From: Bauldia sp.
GTDB taxonomy: Bacteria > Pseudomonadota > Alphaproteobacteria > Rhizobiales > Kaistiaceae
Length of the DNA stretch: 43,915 bases
Assembly (NCBI RefSeq): GCF_020442045.1
Contig: NZ_JAGRLA010000164.1
Span: 1 to 43,915, forward strand
Direction: 5' to 3'
Below the pieces are notes generated by a model. The model did not search any database. It saw only the letters and a program-made list of their open reading frames with translations, and had not been told where the DNA came from. Position 1 is the stretch's first letter; each line of letters begins with the position of its first letter. Position numbers and translations under genes: made by a program. This document shows positions 1 through 8,292 of this stretch, one piece after another.

Positions 1-1193
1 ACTGGCTCGGCGCGATGCGGACGCTGGAGGCGAATGTGCGGGCTGGCGTGATCGACAAGCCGGCCGCCCAGCACAAGCGCGCGGCGCTGCTGACCGCCCG
101 TGCCATGGAACTCGAAGCCGGCGAGCCGATGGAGGCGCGCGCGGCTGCGCTCGAGGCGCATCGACTCGATCCGTCGCTGGTGCCCGCGGCCGTGGTCGGC
201 AGCCGCCTGCTCAGCCGTGCGAGCGATTACCGTCGCGCCGCCCGCGTCCTCGAGGCGACCTGGAAGGCCGAACCCCATCCCGATATTGCCGATGCCTATG
301 CGACCGTGCGGCCGGGCGATTCGGTTCGCGACCGGCTGAAGCGGATGCGCCGCCTCGTGGAATTGCGCGCCAACCATCCAGAAGGCGCCAAGGCGATCGC
401 CCGTGCCGCGATCGATGCGCTCGACTGGACGGCGGCGCGCGACGCGCTCGACGGGCAGGTGAAGGCCGGGCCGAGCGAAGCCGTCTGCCTGCTGATGGCG
501 GAGATCGAGGAGCGCGAGCATGGCGACGAGGGCAAGGTGAGGATGTGGCTTGCCCGTGCCATCAACGCGCCCCGCGACCCGGTATGGATGGCCGACGGGC
601 AGATACTCGACCACTGGATGCCGGTCTCGCCGGTGTCGGGCGAGGTCGGCATCGTCGCATGGAAGGTTTCGCCCGAAGTACCGCCGTCGCGGGTCGCCCT
701 GCAGATCGAGGCGGACCTCGCCATCGAGCGACAGACATCGATCGACGCCGTGGAGACGCCGCGGATCGAGGCGAAGCCGGTGGCCGTTCCCGAGCCCGCG
801 CCGGTGGAAGATGTCGAGCCGGTCGAGCCGGCGGAAGTCGTGGCCGCGCCACCGGAGGCGCCGGCGCCTGAGGTTGAAGTCGAACCCGAACCCGAACCCG
901 CCGTCGCGACGGTCGAAGCAACGCCGGAAGAAGTCGCCCCGTCCCGAGGCGGCGACGGGGCCAAGCCGCAAGAATCCGCGGCCAGGACGGAGCCGGAACC
1001 TGAGCCGGCGTCGGAGCCCGGGCCCGAGCCGTCGCCCGACGAAATCGTCTCCGAGACGGCCGAGGCGAAGGAGGAGGTTGACGGGGAACCGGTCGAAGAG
1101 GAGCCGGTCGTGCCGCCGTCGCCCGACGATCCCGGTCCGATGCCGGACGGCGATGACCTTGAAGCGCCGAAGCGCCGTTTCCGGTTGTTCTGA
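1..1193 (+). CDS. hemY: HemY-like heme biosynthesis protein, C-terminal part (5' end outside window)
   Basis: The reading frame is open from the first complete codon at position 3, so the gene begins before the window. An internal ATG at 15 is unlikely to be the start. The visible ~397 residues contain helical TPR-like segments followed by the sequence RDPVWMADGQ, typical of the end of the HemY TPR region. After about residue 230 comes a long low-complexity Pro/Glu/Val tail, ending in the basic KRRFRLF. HemY is an inner-membrane protein associated with the last steps of tetrapyrrole synthesis in proteobacteria; its biochemical role is not settled. The two N-terminal membrane helices usual for the family would lie upstream. 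The acidic Pro-rich tail is common in Hyphomicrobiales versions. A short CGAACC tandem repeat near 881-900 encodes part of it. The family call is from pattern recognition only. Confidence 0.75.
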   Translation, partial: WLGAMRTLEANVRAGVIDKPAAQHKRAALLTARAMELEAGEPMEARAAALEAHRLDPSLVPAAVVGSRLLSRASDYRRAARVLEATWKAEPHPDIADAYATVRPGDSVRDRLKRMRRLVELRANHPEGAKAIARAAIDALDWTAARDALDGQVKAGPSEAVCLLMAEIEEREHGDEGKVRMWLARAINAPRDPVWMADGQILDHWMPVSPVSGEVGIVAWKVSPEVPPSRVALQIEADLAIERQTSIDAVETPRIEAKPVAVPEPAPVEDVEPVEPAEVVAAPPEAPAPEVEVEPEPEPAVATVEATPEEVAPSRGGDGAKPQESAARTEPEPEPASEPGPEPSPDEIVSETAEAKEEVDGEPVEEEPVVPPSPDDPGPMPDGDDLEAPKRRFRLF

Positions 1194-1294
1194 TCCCGCG
1201 GGTCCTTTAACGGTCGGGAGGTTTGGGCTTGGGGGCGCCGGATGGTGACCGACAGTCCCGCAATGCATTCACGTAGCCGTGGGAATGCCTGGTC

Positions 1295-2455
1295 ATGGAT
1301 GAGGGGTGTCGGGCCAGATCCGATCGCGGCATCGCAACGACTGCCTTCGTCGCGGGCCTGCTGGCGATGATCGCGGAGGCCGGCGCCGGCGACACGCTGG
1401 TGCCGGACCTGACGATCGGCAACGAAGCATTCAACCTCGGCTTTTACGGACAGGTCGATACGGGCGTGCTCCATGCCGACGACGGCAGGGACGGCCGTTG
1501 GTATGTGCCTGCCGGCAACGGTAACTCGTCGACGCGCTTCGGCATCCTTTTCCATGCCGGAGAGCCCGGCCATGCCAGTTTCGGCGCGAATTACGAGTTC
1601 GAATACGATGCCTTCTCGACCAAATACCTCAACCAGGAAAACGACGGCGACCCCGACTGGAATCGGTTCCTGACCCGCAAGGCCGAGATATTTGTCGACA
1701 GCCGGCTGGGCAAGCTGTGGTTCGGCCAGGGGAGCATGGCCTCCGACCAGACGGCCGAGGTCGACCTCTCCGGAACCACGGTGATCGGCAACTCGAATGT
1801 CAGCGACCTTGCCGGCGGGCAGCTCTTCGCGGTCAAGGGGGGCGGTCTCAGCGGCTTCAGCGTCAAGGACGTCTTCACCAACCTGGACGGGGTCGGGCGC
1901 AAGCTGCGCGTGCGTTACGACACGCCGACCTTTGCCGGTTTCACGCTCTCGGGCTCCTACGGGACCCAGGTCATCCCGGAACCGACCGATGTCGACGAAT
2001 GGGACGCGGCGCTCCGCTATGCGGGGGAATTCGGAGCCTTTCGGGTCGCCGGCGCGGTCGCCTATTCCGGCAAGGGCCGCGAGCGCCGTCCCTATGGCGT
2101 CTATGACGGATCGGTTTCCCTCCTGCATGTTCCAAGCGGACTCAGCCTGACGGCGGCGTCGGGCCACAATGACCGCAAGGACGACTCGGATCGCGCCTAT
2201 ACCTACGCCAAGATCGGCTACCAGAGGGATTTCTTCGCGGTCGGCGCCACGGCGTTGTCCGCCGATGTCTATAGTGGGAGCGGCATCCGCATCGCGCATT
2301 CGAGCGGCTCGTCCTGGGGCCTCCAGGTCGTCCAGAATTTCGACTATTGCCAGACCCAGCTGTATCTCGGGTATCGCGAATACGACTACGAGGACCGCGA
2401 GGCCGGCTACAAACCGCTGCGCGCCCTGCTGACCGGAGCGCGGGTCAAGTTCTAG
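1295..2455 (+). CDS. Outer-membrane porin-like beta-barrel protein
   Basis: A 386-residue protein with a basic N-terminus, a hydrophobic segment at about residues 13-28 and a plausible signal cleavage after AEAGA. The mature part alternates short amphipathic strands rich in Gly, Tyr, Ser and Asp with turns such as NGNSST and NQENDGDPD. It ends in a C-terminal phenylalanine (ARVKF), the usual recognition feature of outer-membrane barrels. Segments such as NLGFYGQVDTGVL and KLWFGQGSMASDQTAEVDLSG are typical of Gram-negative general porins of about 16 strands. It would sit in the outer membrane as a diffusion channel; the substrate is unknown. It stands alone, 100 nt downstream of hemY and upstream of the tRNA. 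The ATG at 1295 precedes a good signal peptide but has only a weak ribosome binding site. Confidence 0.75.
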   Translation: MDEGCRARSDRGIATTAFVAGLLAMIAEAGAGDTLVPDLTIGNEAFNLGFYGQVDTGVLHADDGRDGRWYVPAGNGNSSTRFGILFHAGEPGHASFGANYEFEYDAFSTKYLNQENDGDPDWNRFLTRKAEIFVDSRLGKLWFGQGSMASDQTAEVDLSGTTVIGNSNVSDLAGGQLFAVKGGGLSGFSVKDVFTNLDGVGRKLRVRYDTPTFAGFTLSGSYGTQVIPEPTDVDEWDAALRYAGEFGAFRVAGAVAYSGKGRERRPYGVYDGSVSLLHVPSGLSLTAASGHNDRKDDSDRAYTYAKIGYQRDFFAVGATALSADVYSGSGIRIAHSSGSSWGLQVVQNFDYCQTQLYLGYREYDYEDREAGYKPLRALLTGARVKF

Positions 2456-2514
2456 GATCGACGCGGTGCGACCGGCGGCCGCCCCCTTGTCGCTGCTTAC
2501 GGTCTTTCTGGTCC

Positions 2515-2544
2515 TTGAACCTTCGGATGCTTGCCGGTATCAAT
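2515..2544 (+). promoter_or_regulatory. Putative sigma-70-type promoter of the tRNA-Thr gene
   Basis: TTGAAC at 2515-2520 and TATCAA at 2538-2543 are separated by 17 nt. Transcription would start about 5 nt before the tRNA, as is usual for single tRNA genes. Spacing and position support the call; the hexamers are imperfect. Confidence 0.5.
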
Positions 2545-2555
2545 CGCGCTGGGAA

Positions 2556-2631
2556 GCCGCTTTAGCTCAGTTGGTAGAGCACATCATTCGTAATGATGGG
2601 GTCGCGTGTTCGAGTCACGCAAGCGGCACCA
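2556..2631 (+). tRNA. tRNA-Thr (anticodon CGT)
   Basis: A complete 76-nt cloverleaf. The acceptor stem is GCCGCTT (2556-2562) paired with AAGCGGC (2621-2627). The D arm is GCTC/GAGC and the anticodon stem CATCA/TGATG encloses the loop TTCGTAA, with anticodon CGT at 2589-2591. The T arm is GCGTG-TTCGAGT-CACGC, followed by discriminator A and an encoded CCA. It reads ACG threonine codons. I saw no second copy of its 3' end in the window, so there is no sign that it serves as an integration site here. Confidence 0.97.
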
Positions 2632-2703
2632 ATCCTCCTACCCGCGTGGAACGGCCGCCCTGCAGGGGGCGCTGACGCGGCACGCGGTCTCCGGCGACCG
2701 GCG

Positions 2704-3597
2704 CTACCGCGCCCCGAGCTCCCGCCACAGGTCGTCGCGGGGTTCGTAGCCGGTCAGCCGCGTCGTCGTCTCGATATCCCACGGCATGCCGGTGTTCCGC
2801 GACATGCCGTTGACGATGATGCCGGGGCCCGGCCATGGCGCGGCGCCGGCGAGGATGGTCCGCTCGACGAGGTGGACGAAGTCCCGGTTCGAAAGCCACA
2901 TGTTGCGGAACCACCGCAGGTCGCGCTCGCCCTCGGCGTCGCGCTCGGCATCGACCGGCTCGATGAAGCCGGTGGCGCTGATCGTCTCCGGCCGGTTCTC
3001 ACCCGGCTGGCACCAGCCGATCCGGATGGCGACGGTCGAAAGCGCGCCGTCGGAATCGAGCGCCGCTTCCCGGCAGGCACGCTCGCCGGCGAATTTGGCG
3101 ACGGCATAGGCGATCGAGTTCGAATAGGTGCCGTCCGCGCCGCGGGTGCGGGTTCCGGGCAGCGGCGGGGTCGCCGCGTCGAGCGATCCCGGCGCCAGCG
3201 TCCCGGAAACCTCCTTGTAGCCGCCCATCACGTGATTCGACGAGGCGAAGACGAAACGCGGAACGCCCGCCCGCCTCGCGGCATTCAGCATCCGCAGCGT
3301 CAGGTCGATGCTGATCGCGGAATCCGTCCAAGTGGCGTCGGGGTAGGGATTCTGGGCGGCGAGGTGGACGACCGCGTCGATTCCTTCAAGCGCCGCCGCG
3401 AGGCGATGGTCGCCGTGATCGACGATATCGCACGGAACGGCCGTGACCTTGGGACCCGCCTCGAGCCCGGTCTGTGGCCCGTGCACGAGTCCGACGACCT
3501 CCGCGCACCACCCACAGCCGGCGAGATGCCGCGCGACCTTGCTGCCGAGGTTGCCGTTCGCGCCGGTGACGAGCACTCGTTTCGGCGTTGAAGTCAT
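2704..3597 (-). CDS. NAD(P)-dependent epimerase/dehydratase family, uronate-dehydrogenase-like
   Basis: An extended SDR of 297 residues. The Rossmann motif TGANGNLG is at residues 11-18, VVHLAAQNP follows, and FVFASSNHVMGGY with the catalytic pair in YAVAK comes next. The FASSNH block and general layout resemble uronate dehydrogenases, which oxidise glucuronate or galacturonate to the aldarolactone with NAD. Epimerase or other sugar-nucleotide activity is not excluded. The frame is open upstream to a possible start at 3636, but the ATG at 3597 has a strong GGAGGAG ribosome site about 8 nt away and starts right before the Rossmann strand. It is the last gene of a leftward operon with two DapA-family lyases and a class II aldolase, which fits sugar-acid breakdown. 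It is distinct from the second uronate dehydrogenase at 41037. Confidence 0.75.
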   Translation of the reverse strand: MTSTPKRVLVTGANGNLGSKVARHLAGCGWCAEVVGLVHGPQTGLEAGPKVTAVPCDIVDHGDHRLAAALEGIDAVVHLAAQNPYPDATWTDSAISIDLTLRMLNAARRAGVPRFVFASSNHVMGGYKEVSGTLAPGSLDAATPPLPGTRTRGADGTYSNSIAYAVAKFAGERACREAALDSDGALSTVAIRIGWCQPGENRPETISATGFIEPVDAERDAEGERDLRWFRNMWLSNRDFVHLVERTILAGAAPWPGPGIIVNGMSRNTGMPWDIETTTRLTGYEPRDDLWRELGAR

Positions 3598-3678
3598 AGG
3601 TGGTCTCCTCCGGCGTGTGGTCGACGACATTGGCATATATCACCGCCGGAATCCGCCCCGCCGGGGGCTCGCTCCGCC

Positions 3679-4572
3679 TCAGCTCAACCGCGTCAGGCCC
3701 TCGATCGTGTCGCGGATGATCGTCTCGACGCGCTTGCGGTCTTCGCCTTCGATCGCGAGGCGCGGCGGCCGCACCCATTCCGGCGCGCCACAGACGAAAT
3801 GCTCGGCGAGCTTGATGTATTGCACGAGCTTGACGTCGGTATCGAGGTGGAAAGCCGGCGTCATCAACCGGTACATCGGCAGGGCGGTCGCCAGGTCGCC
3901 GTCGCGGCCGGCGTTGAAGAGCTTCACGCATTCGGCCGGCCAGGCATTGACCATGCCGGAGACCCAGCCGGTGACGCCGAGCGCCAGGCTCTCGAGGATG
4001 AGGTCGTCGACGCCGCAGAAGACCGCATAGCGGTCGCCGAAGGCGTTGTAGAGATCGGTGATACGGCGGATGTCGCCGCTCTCTTCCTTGATGCAGACCA
4101 GCGTCTCGACGTCGGCGAGCGCTTCCAGAATCGGCACGTCGACATCGACGCCATAGGCGATCGGGTTGTTGTAGATCATGATCGGCAGGTCGCTCGCCGT
4201 GGCGACGGCCCGGTACCAGGCGACGGTCTCGCGACGGTCGGTGCGGTAGATGATGCTGGGGAAAACCATCAGGCCTTCGGCGCCGAGCGCCTTGTAATTG
4301 CGGGCGGCGGCCGTGGCGTTGCCGGTCGATCCTTCGGCGAGCCCGCAAAGCAGGGGCACGCGGCCGCTGACCACCTCGGAGGCAGCCGTCACGACGGTGT
4401 CGCGCTCCGCCTGGGTGAGCGAGGCATTCTCGCCCAGCATCGGCAGGACGATGACCCCCGCAACGCCGTTGGCGACGACGCGGTCGATGCTGGCTTGCGT
4501 CGCGGCGACGTCGAGCGCGCCGTCGGCCTTCAGCTTTGTCGTGATCGCCGGAAACACGCCGGTCCAGGTCAT
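3679..4572 (-). CDS. Dihydrodipicolinate synthase (DapA) family lyase 1
   Basis: A 297-residue TIM-barrel class I lyase. Visible landmarks are the N-terminal GVFPAITT, the substrate-binding loop LPMLGENASL in place of the usual GTTGE, the catalytic tyrosine in IMIYNNP (Tyr134) and the Schiff-base lysine in CIKEESGD (Lys162). The protein length is normal for the family. Members condense or cleave pyruvate-like 2-oxo acids; relatives include 2-keto-3-deoxy sugar-acid aldolases and dehydratases and 1-pyrroline-4-hydroxy-2-carboxylate deaminase. The C-terminal LDTDVKLVQYIKLAE and EWVRPPRL blocks remind me of the last of these, but that is memory, not a search. It is not expected to make lysine: it lies in a catabolic operon, 36 nt after the class II aldolase and 81 nt before the uronate-dehydrogenase-like gene. 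Confidence 0.8.
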   Translation of the reverse strand: MTWTGVFPAITTKLKADGALDVAATQASIDRVVANGVAGVIVLPMLGENASLTQAERDTVVTAASEVVSGRVPLLCGLAEGSTGNATAAARNYKALGAEGLMVFPSIIYRTDRRETVAWYRAVATASDLPIMIYNNPIAYGVDVDVPILEALADVETLVCIKEESGDIRRITDLYNAFGDRYAVFCGVDDLILESLALGVTGWVSGMVNAWPAECVKLFNAGRDGDLATALPMYRLMTPAFHLDTDVKLVQYIKLAEHFVCGAPEWVRPPRLAIEGEDRKRVETIIRDTIEGLTRLS

Positions 4573-4608
4573 CTTGTCGATCCTTCTCTCTATGAGGGTG
4601 AGGTCGCG

Positions 4609-5415
4609 TCAGTGGCGGTAACCGGGCTCTTCGGCATCGAGCTGGCGCTTGATGCTCTCGAGATGGAGCCGGGCCGACTCGGCTTTCTCGCCCATCATCT
4701 GCCGGCAGGTCGTCTCGGCGGTCTCCCTGTCGACGGGAAGGATCGGCCTGCCGGTCGACATCGCCAGCACCTGCACCTGGCAGGCGCGCTCCAGGTAGTA
4801 GAGATCGTCCCATGCCTCGGCGATCGTGTCGGCCAGCACCATGACGCCATGGTGCTTCATGAAGATGATGTCGGCGTTGCCGGTCGCGGCCGCGATGCGG
4901 TCGCCCTCGGCCTCGTCGAGGGCGAGGCCGTTATAGTCGTTGTCGACCAGGGTCCGGCCGTAGAATTTCAGCGCGCTCTGCCCGGCATAGATCAGCGGCT
5001 CGCCCTCGGTCATTGTCAGGGCGGTGGCATAGGGCATGTGGGTGTGGAATGCGGCCCGGGCGCGCGGAATGTGCTTGTGGAGCCGCGCGTGGATAAAGAA
5101 GGCGGTGGCTTCGGGCACGCCGTCGCCAGCGATCACCGAGCCGTGGAAATCGCAGACCAGCAGGCTCGACGCGGTTACCTCGCCGAAGGCACGGCCCAGC
5201 GGATTGACGAGAAACAGGTCGTCATAGTCCGGCACGACGGCCGAGAAATGGTTGCAGATGCCCTCCTGCAGGCCGACCCGCGCCGCCATCCGGAAACAGG
5301 CGGCGAGATCGACGCGCGCCGCCTGCACCGCAGCGCTGTCGAGGGCCGGTGTGTTGGAATGGGCCGAGGCAGGGACCTTTTCCGCACCGGAATTCTTGCC
5401 GAGAGATTGCGCCAT
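4609..5415 (-). CDS. Class II aldolase/adducin family protein
   Basis: A 268-residue protein of the L-fuculose/L-ribulose-phosphate family. The zinc-binding histidines are visible as FHTHMPYA (His124, His126) and MKHHGVMVL (around His189). A glutamate sits in the GVPEATAFFIH segment where the catalytic acid is expected. These enzymes cleave or epimerise phosphorylated or free sugar and sugar-acid substrates by stabilising an enediolate on zinc; the substrate cannot be read from the sequence. The N-terminal ~25 residues are a low-complexity Ala/Ser extension before the domain starts at about DLAACFRMAARVGL. It is the second gene of the leftward operon, 39 nt after DapA-family lyase 2. Confidence 0.85.
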   Translation of the reverse strand: MAQSLGKNSGAEKVPASAHSNTPALDSAAVQAARVDLAACFRMAARVGLQEGICNHFSAVVPDYDDLFLVNPLGRAFGEVTASSLLVCDFHGSVIAGDGVPEATAFFIHARLHKHIPRARAAFHTHMPYATALTMTEGEPLIYAGQSALKFYGRTLVDNDYNGLALDEAEGDRIAAATGNADIIFMKHHGVMVLADTIAEAWDDLYYLERACQVQVLAMSTGRPILPVDRETAETTCRQMMGEKAESARLHLESIKRQLDAEEPGYRH

Positions 5416-5454
5416 TATTGTCCTCGATGACGGCAGCGGACCAGCTTGGCGCCG

Positions 5455-6435
5455 CTATGCCCGACGGATGGAAACGACCTTTTCCGAATAGGCCGGGGGG
5501 GCATGATCCAGGCTCTGGCATTCCGCCGGCAGGCCCGCGTCCCAGCGGCGGAAGTCGACGACCAGGCGCTGCCGCTCGACCAGCGCCAGTTCCGCCATCG
5601 GCGGCAGCACGCGGCGCCATTCCGGATCCTCGAGCTCGGCGGCGACCACGGCCTTGGTCGACGGGATGAACGGCGCGCGCGTGACGATCGCGTCGCCGGC
5701 GAGGACGAGAGGCAGGTAGCGCCTGCGGTCGTAGGCGGTCGGCGCGTCCACCATCGCCCGCAGCAGGCGCGGCATGATGTTGCCGAGGCCGCAAATGGTG
5801 CCGCGCAGGCCGGTCGCCAGCAGGTCGGGCAGATCGACCTCGGTGCCGGTGAAGACGGAGAGATGCGAGAAGCGCCGGACCAGCATCTGCGTATAGTCGG
5901 CGTCGCCGCCGCTGTCCTTCACGCCGGCGATCGTTCCCGGATAGCGCTCGTCGAGCCTGCGGATGACGCCCGGTGTCACCGGTACGCCGGAAATGCCCGG
6001 GAAATGGTAGAGATAGAGCCTGAGGGCCGGACGCGCGACACGGTCGACGATTGTCCTGAAATACTGGAAGGTGCCGTCCTCGGTGATGCCATCCCGGAAG
6101 GCGCAGGGCGGCATCAGCAGCACTCCGTCGACGCCGGCATCCGTGGCGTGTTGGCAGAGGCGCGTGACGTCGGGGACGGGCAATGCGCCGATCGAGACGA
6201 TGATCCTGGCCGGGTCGATCCCCCCCGCGATCACCGCGTCAAGGGCCGTCAGCCTGTCGTCGACGGAAAGCGACAATCCCTCGCCGGTGGTGCCGAAAAG
6301 CGCGATCCCGTCGCATCCCGTTTCCAGCAGTTGCCTGGTTCGCGCGATCAGCCGCGCATGGTCCGGCCGGAGGTCGCGATCCACTGGCGTCGTGATCGCC
6401 ACCATGAGGCAATTCCGGGAAGGAAGGTCTGACAT
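5455..6435 (-). CDS. Dihydrodipicolinate synthase (DapA) family lyase 2
   Basis: A 326-residue class I TIM-barrel lyase with the canonical FGTTGEG loop (residues 48-53), the catalytic tyrosine in YLYHFPG (Tyr143) and the Schiff-base lysine in GVKDSGGD (Lys173). It keeps the standard GTTGE signature that lyase 1 has altered, so the two probably act on different 2-oxo acids. I chose the ATG at 6435, giving MSDLPSRN; the frame is open to a TTG at 6492 but that adds a Pro/Arg-rich stretch with no family resemblance. The C-terminal ~35 residues extend beyond the barrel. It is the first gene of the operon, divergent from the aldehyde dehydrogenase across a 387-nt regulatory region. Confidence 0.85.
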   Translation of the reverse strand: MSDLPSRNCLMVAITTPVDRDLRPDHARLIARTRQLLETGCDGIALFGTTGEGLSLSVDDRLTALDAVIAGGIDPARIIVSIGALPVPDVTRLCQHATDAGVDGVLLMPPCAFRDGITEDGTFQYFRTIVDRVARPALRLYLYHFPGISGVPVTPGVIRRLDERYPGTIAGVKDSGGDADYTQMLVRRFSHLSVFTGTEVDLPDLLATGLRGTICGLGNIMPRLLRAMVDAPTAYDRRRYLPLVLAGDAIVTRAPFIPSTKAVVAAELEDPEWRRVLPPMAELALVERQRLVVDFRRWDAGLPAECQSLDHAPPAYSEKVVSIRRA

Positions 6436-6822
6436 TACTCGGTCTCGCACGGGCCACGGCGGCACGATCCCGCGGCCGTTGCCACAAGGCAAGATTGATT
6501 GCCGATTGTCAACATTTTGCTTGACGGAGTCGGTCCCCTGCGGTGACCTAGCGCCTGAAATGCGGGAATCCCGTTGGGTGAGGGCCTGTCAACCAACTGA
6601 AATAAATAAGAAAAATCCTTAAGGTCGAGAGTCTCGCCTTCGCGGCTGGACTGTGTGTTCGCGGTGCCGGCGCCCCGGGCGCGAGACCCGGGGTTGAAGA
6701 GCGCGCGGCCCGCCGTGACCCGGTGCGGCGGCGGTCACCGCGGAACGGCCCGGAGCCGAACGAAACGACGAGGAATCACCGGCGTCGGGATGGTCCCGGC
6801 ACGCCGGCAAGGAAGGAACGAG
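6436..6822. promoter_or_regulatory. Divergent intergenic region between the DapA operon and the aldehyde dehydrogenase
   Basis: It contains no convincing gene. An AT-richer patch at 6491-6526 holds TTGA...TCAA arms (6495-6498 and 6509-6512) and the 8-mer CGATTGTC at 6503-6510. That 8-mer recurs in the divergent hyuA/gntR region (13683-13690). TGTCAA at 6507-6512 reads TTGACA on the minus strand, a good -35 for the leftward operon, and TTGACG lies at 6521-6526 on the plus strand. A second AT-rich stretch lies at about 6595-6620. The ~300-nt leader of the aldehyde dehydrogenase has no obvious riboswitch that I recognise. Confidence 0.4.
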
Positions 6823-8292
6823 ATGTCGGGGATGAAGGAACTGGTCAAGGGGACCGACCGCTATCGCCACTACGTCAACGGCGAATGGGTGTTGTCGACC
6901 GTCAAGGAATGGCTCGAGGTCGAGAACCCGGCGACCGGCGACGTCATCGCCTCGGTCCCGCGCGGCAGCGAGGAGGACGCCGACCGTGCCGTCGTCAGCG
7001 CCCATCGGGCGCAGCCGGCCTGGGAGGCGCTGCCGCCGATCGAGCGCGCCGAACTCCTCAAGACGCTCGGCCGCCTGATCCTCGAAAACCGCGAGCGGCT
7101 GGCCCAGGTGGTCATCGCCGAGCAGGGCAAGCCGCTCCAGGAAGCGCGCGGCGAGATCGAGGGGGCGGCCCTCTATCTCACCTATGCCGCGGAAGAGGCG
7201 CGCCGGATCACCGGCGACATCATCCCGTCCGACAATCCCGACGAGCAGATCTGGATCGAGCGCGTCGCCCATGGCGTCGTCATCGCGCTCACCGCCTGGA
7301 ACTATCCGGCCGCCCTGATGTGCCGGAAGATCGGGCCGGCGCTGATCGCCGGCAACACGGTCGTGGTCAAGTCGCATGAGGGGACGCCGATCTCGGCGCT
7401 GGAGATCGCCCAGCTCTCGGCCCAGGCGGGCTTCCCGCCCGGTGTCATCAACGTCGTCAGCGGCACCGGGGAGGGGCTTGGCCAGGCGCTGGTCAGGCAT
7501 CCCCTGACCCGCCTGGTCACGCTGACCGGCAGCGTCCGCGCCGGCAAGGCGGTTTTCGCCGCGGCGGCCGACGGGCTGAAGGTCCTGCGGCTCGAGCTCG
7601 GCGGCAAGGCCCCGTTCATCGTCGCCGAGGATGCCGATATCGGCGCCGCCGTCCGCGCCGCCGTCGTGTCGCGCTTCGAGAATTGCGGCCAGATCTGCAT
7701 CTGCAACGAGCGCATGTATCTCCACGAGAAGATCGCCGACGAATTCCTCGACAAGTTCGTCCAGGCGGTGAAGGGGCTGAAGGTCGGCGACCCGACGAAG
7801 CTGGTCGATGTCGGCCCGAAATTCAGCGGCCCGGAGCTCGACAAGGTCGAGGCGATGGTCGATGCCGCCACCGCCGCGGGAGCGTCGGTGCTGACCGGCG
7901 GCAAGCGCCTCAGCGAAGGCGAATTCTCGCGCGGCCACTGGTTCGACCCGACCGTCCTCAAGGTCGACGACAATGCGATGCAGATCATGCAGGACGAGGT
8001 CTTCGGCCCGGTCGTCCCGGTGATGACGGTCACCGATTTCGACGAGGGGCTGCGGCTTGCCAACGAGAGCCGATACGGTCTCTCGGCCTATGTCTTCACC
8101 AAGGACCTTCGGCGGATGATGCGGCTCATCCGCGAACTGAGGTTCGGCGAAATCTACGTCAATCGCGGCGGTGGCGACGTGGTCCATGCCCACCATGCCG
8201 GCATGCGCGACAGCGGCCTCGGCGGCGAGGACGGCAAGTACGGCCTCGAGGGCTATTTCCAGAAGAAGACGATCTACGTCAACTACGCCTGA
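6823..8292 (+). CDS. NAD-dependent aldehyde dehydrogenase, lactaldehyde/glycolaldehyde dehydrogenase (AldA) type
   Basis: A 489-residue aldehyde dehydrogenase. The conserved residues are present: TAWNYP (Asn160), VVKSHE (Lys183), LELGGK (Glu258, the general base) and NCGQICICNE, with the nucleophile Cys292. The GQ-I-C-x-C arrangement and the C-terminal GLGGEDGKYGLEGY resemble the AldA branch, which oxidises lactaldehyde, glycolaldehyde and related hydroxyaldehydes. The glycine-rich cofactor segment TLTGSVRAG is intact. The frame is open from 6655, but the ATG at 6823 has an AAGGAAGG ribosome site and begins where the family begins. It diverges from the DapA operon and probably oxidises an aldehyde released by one of the lyases or aldolases. 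It overlaps the converging ORFan gene at 8283 by 10 nt. Confidence 0.85.
   Translation: MSGMKELVKGTDRYRHYVNGEWVLSTVKEWLEVENPATGDVIASVPRGSEEDADRAVVSAHRAQPAWEALPPIERAELLKTLGRLILENRERLAQVVIAEQGKPLQEARGEIEGAALYLTYAAEEARRITGDIIPSDNPDEQIWIERVAHGVVIALTAWNYPAALMCRKIGPALIAGNTVVVKSHEGTPISALEIAQLSAQAGFPPGVINVVSGTGEGLGQALVRHPLTRLVTLTGSVRAGKAVFAAAADGLKVLRLELGGKAPFIVAEDADIGAAVRAAVVSRFENCGQICICNERMYLHEKIADEFLDKFVQAVKGLKVGDPTKLVDVGPKFSGPELDKVEAMVDAATAAGASVLTGGKRLSEGEFSRGHWFDPTVLKVDDNAMQIMQDEVFGPVVPVMTVTDFDEGLRLANESRYGLSAYVFTKDLRRMMRLIRELRFGEIYVNRGGGDVVHAHHAGMRDSGLGGEDGKYGLEGYFQKKTIYVNYA

Noticed and set aside
881..900. CGAACC tandem repeat as a possible CRISPR or mobile signal
   Set aside because: It simply encodes the Glu-Pro run of the HemY tail; there are no spacers and no dyad structure.
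296..2299. A 667-codon minus-strand frame across hemY and the porin
   Set aside because: The product is low-complexity Ser/Gly and mirrors the Pro/Glu repeats of the opposite gene. The plus-strand genes have recognisable features.
2556..2703. tRNA-Thr as an island attachment site
   Set aside because: No integrase gene and no second copy of the tRNA 3' end were seen in the window, and the downstream genes have host-like composition.
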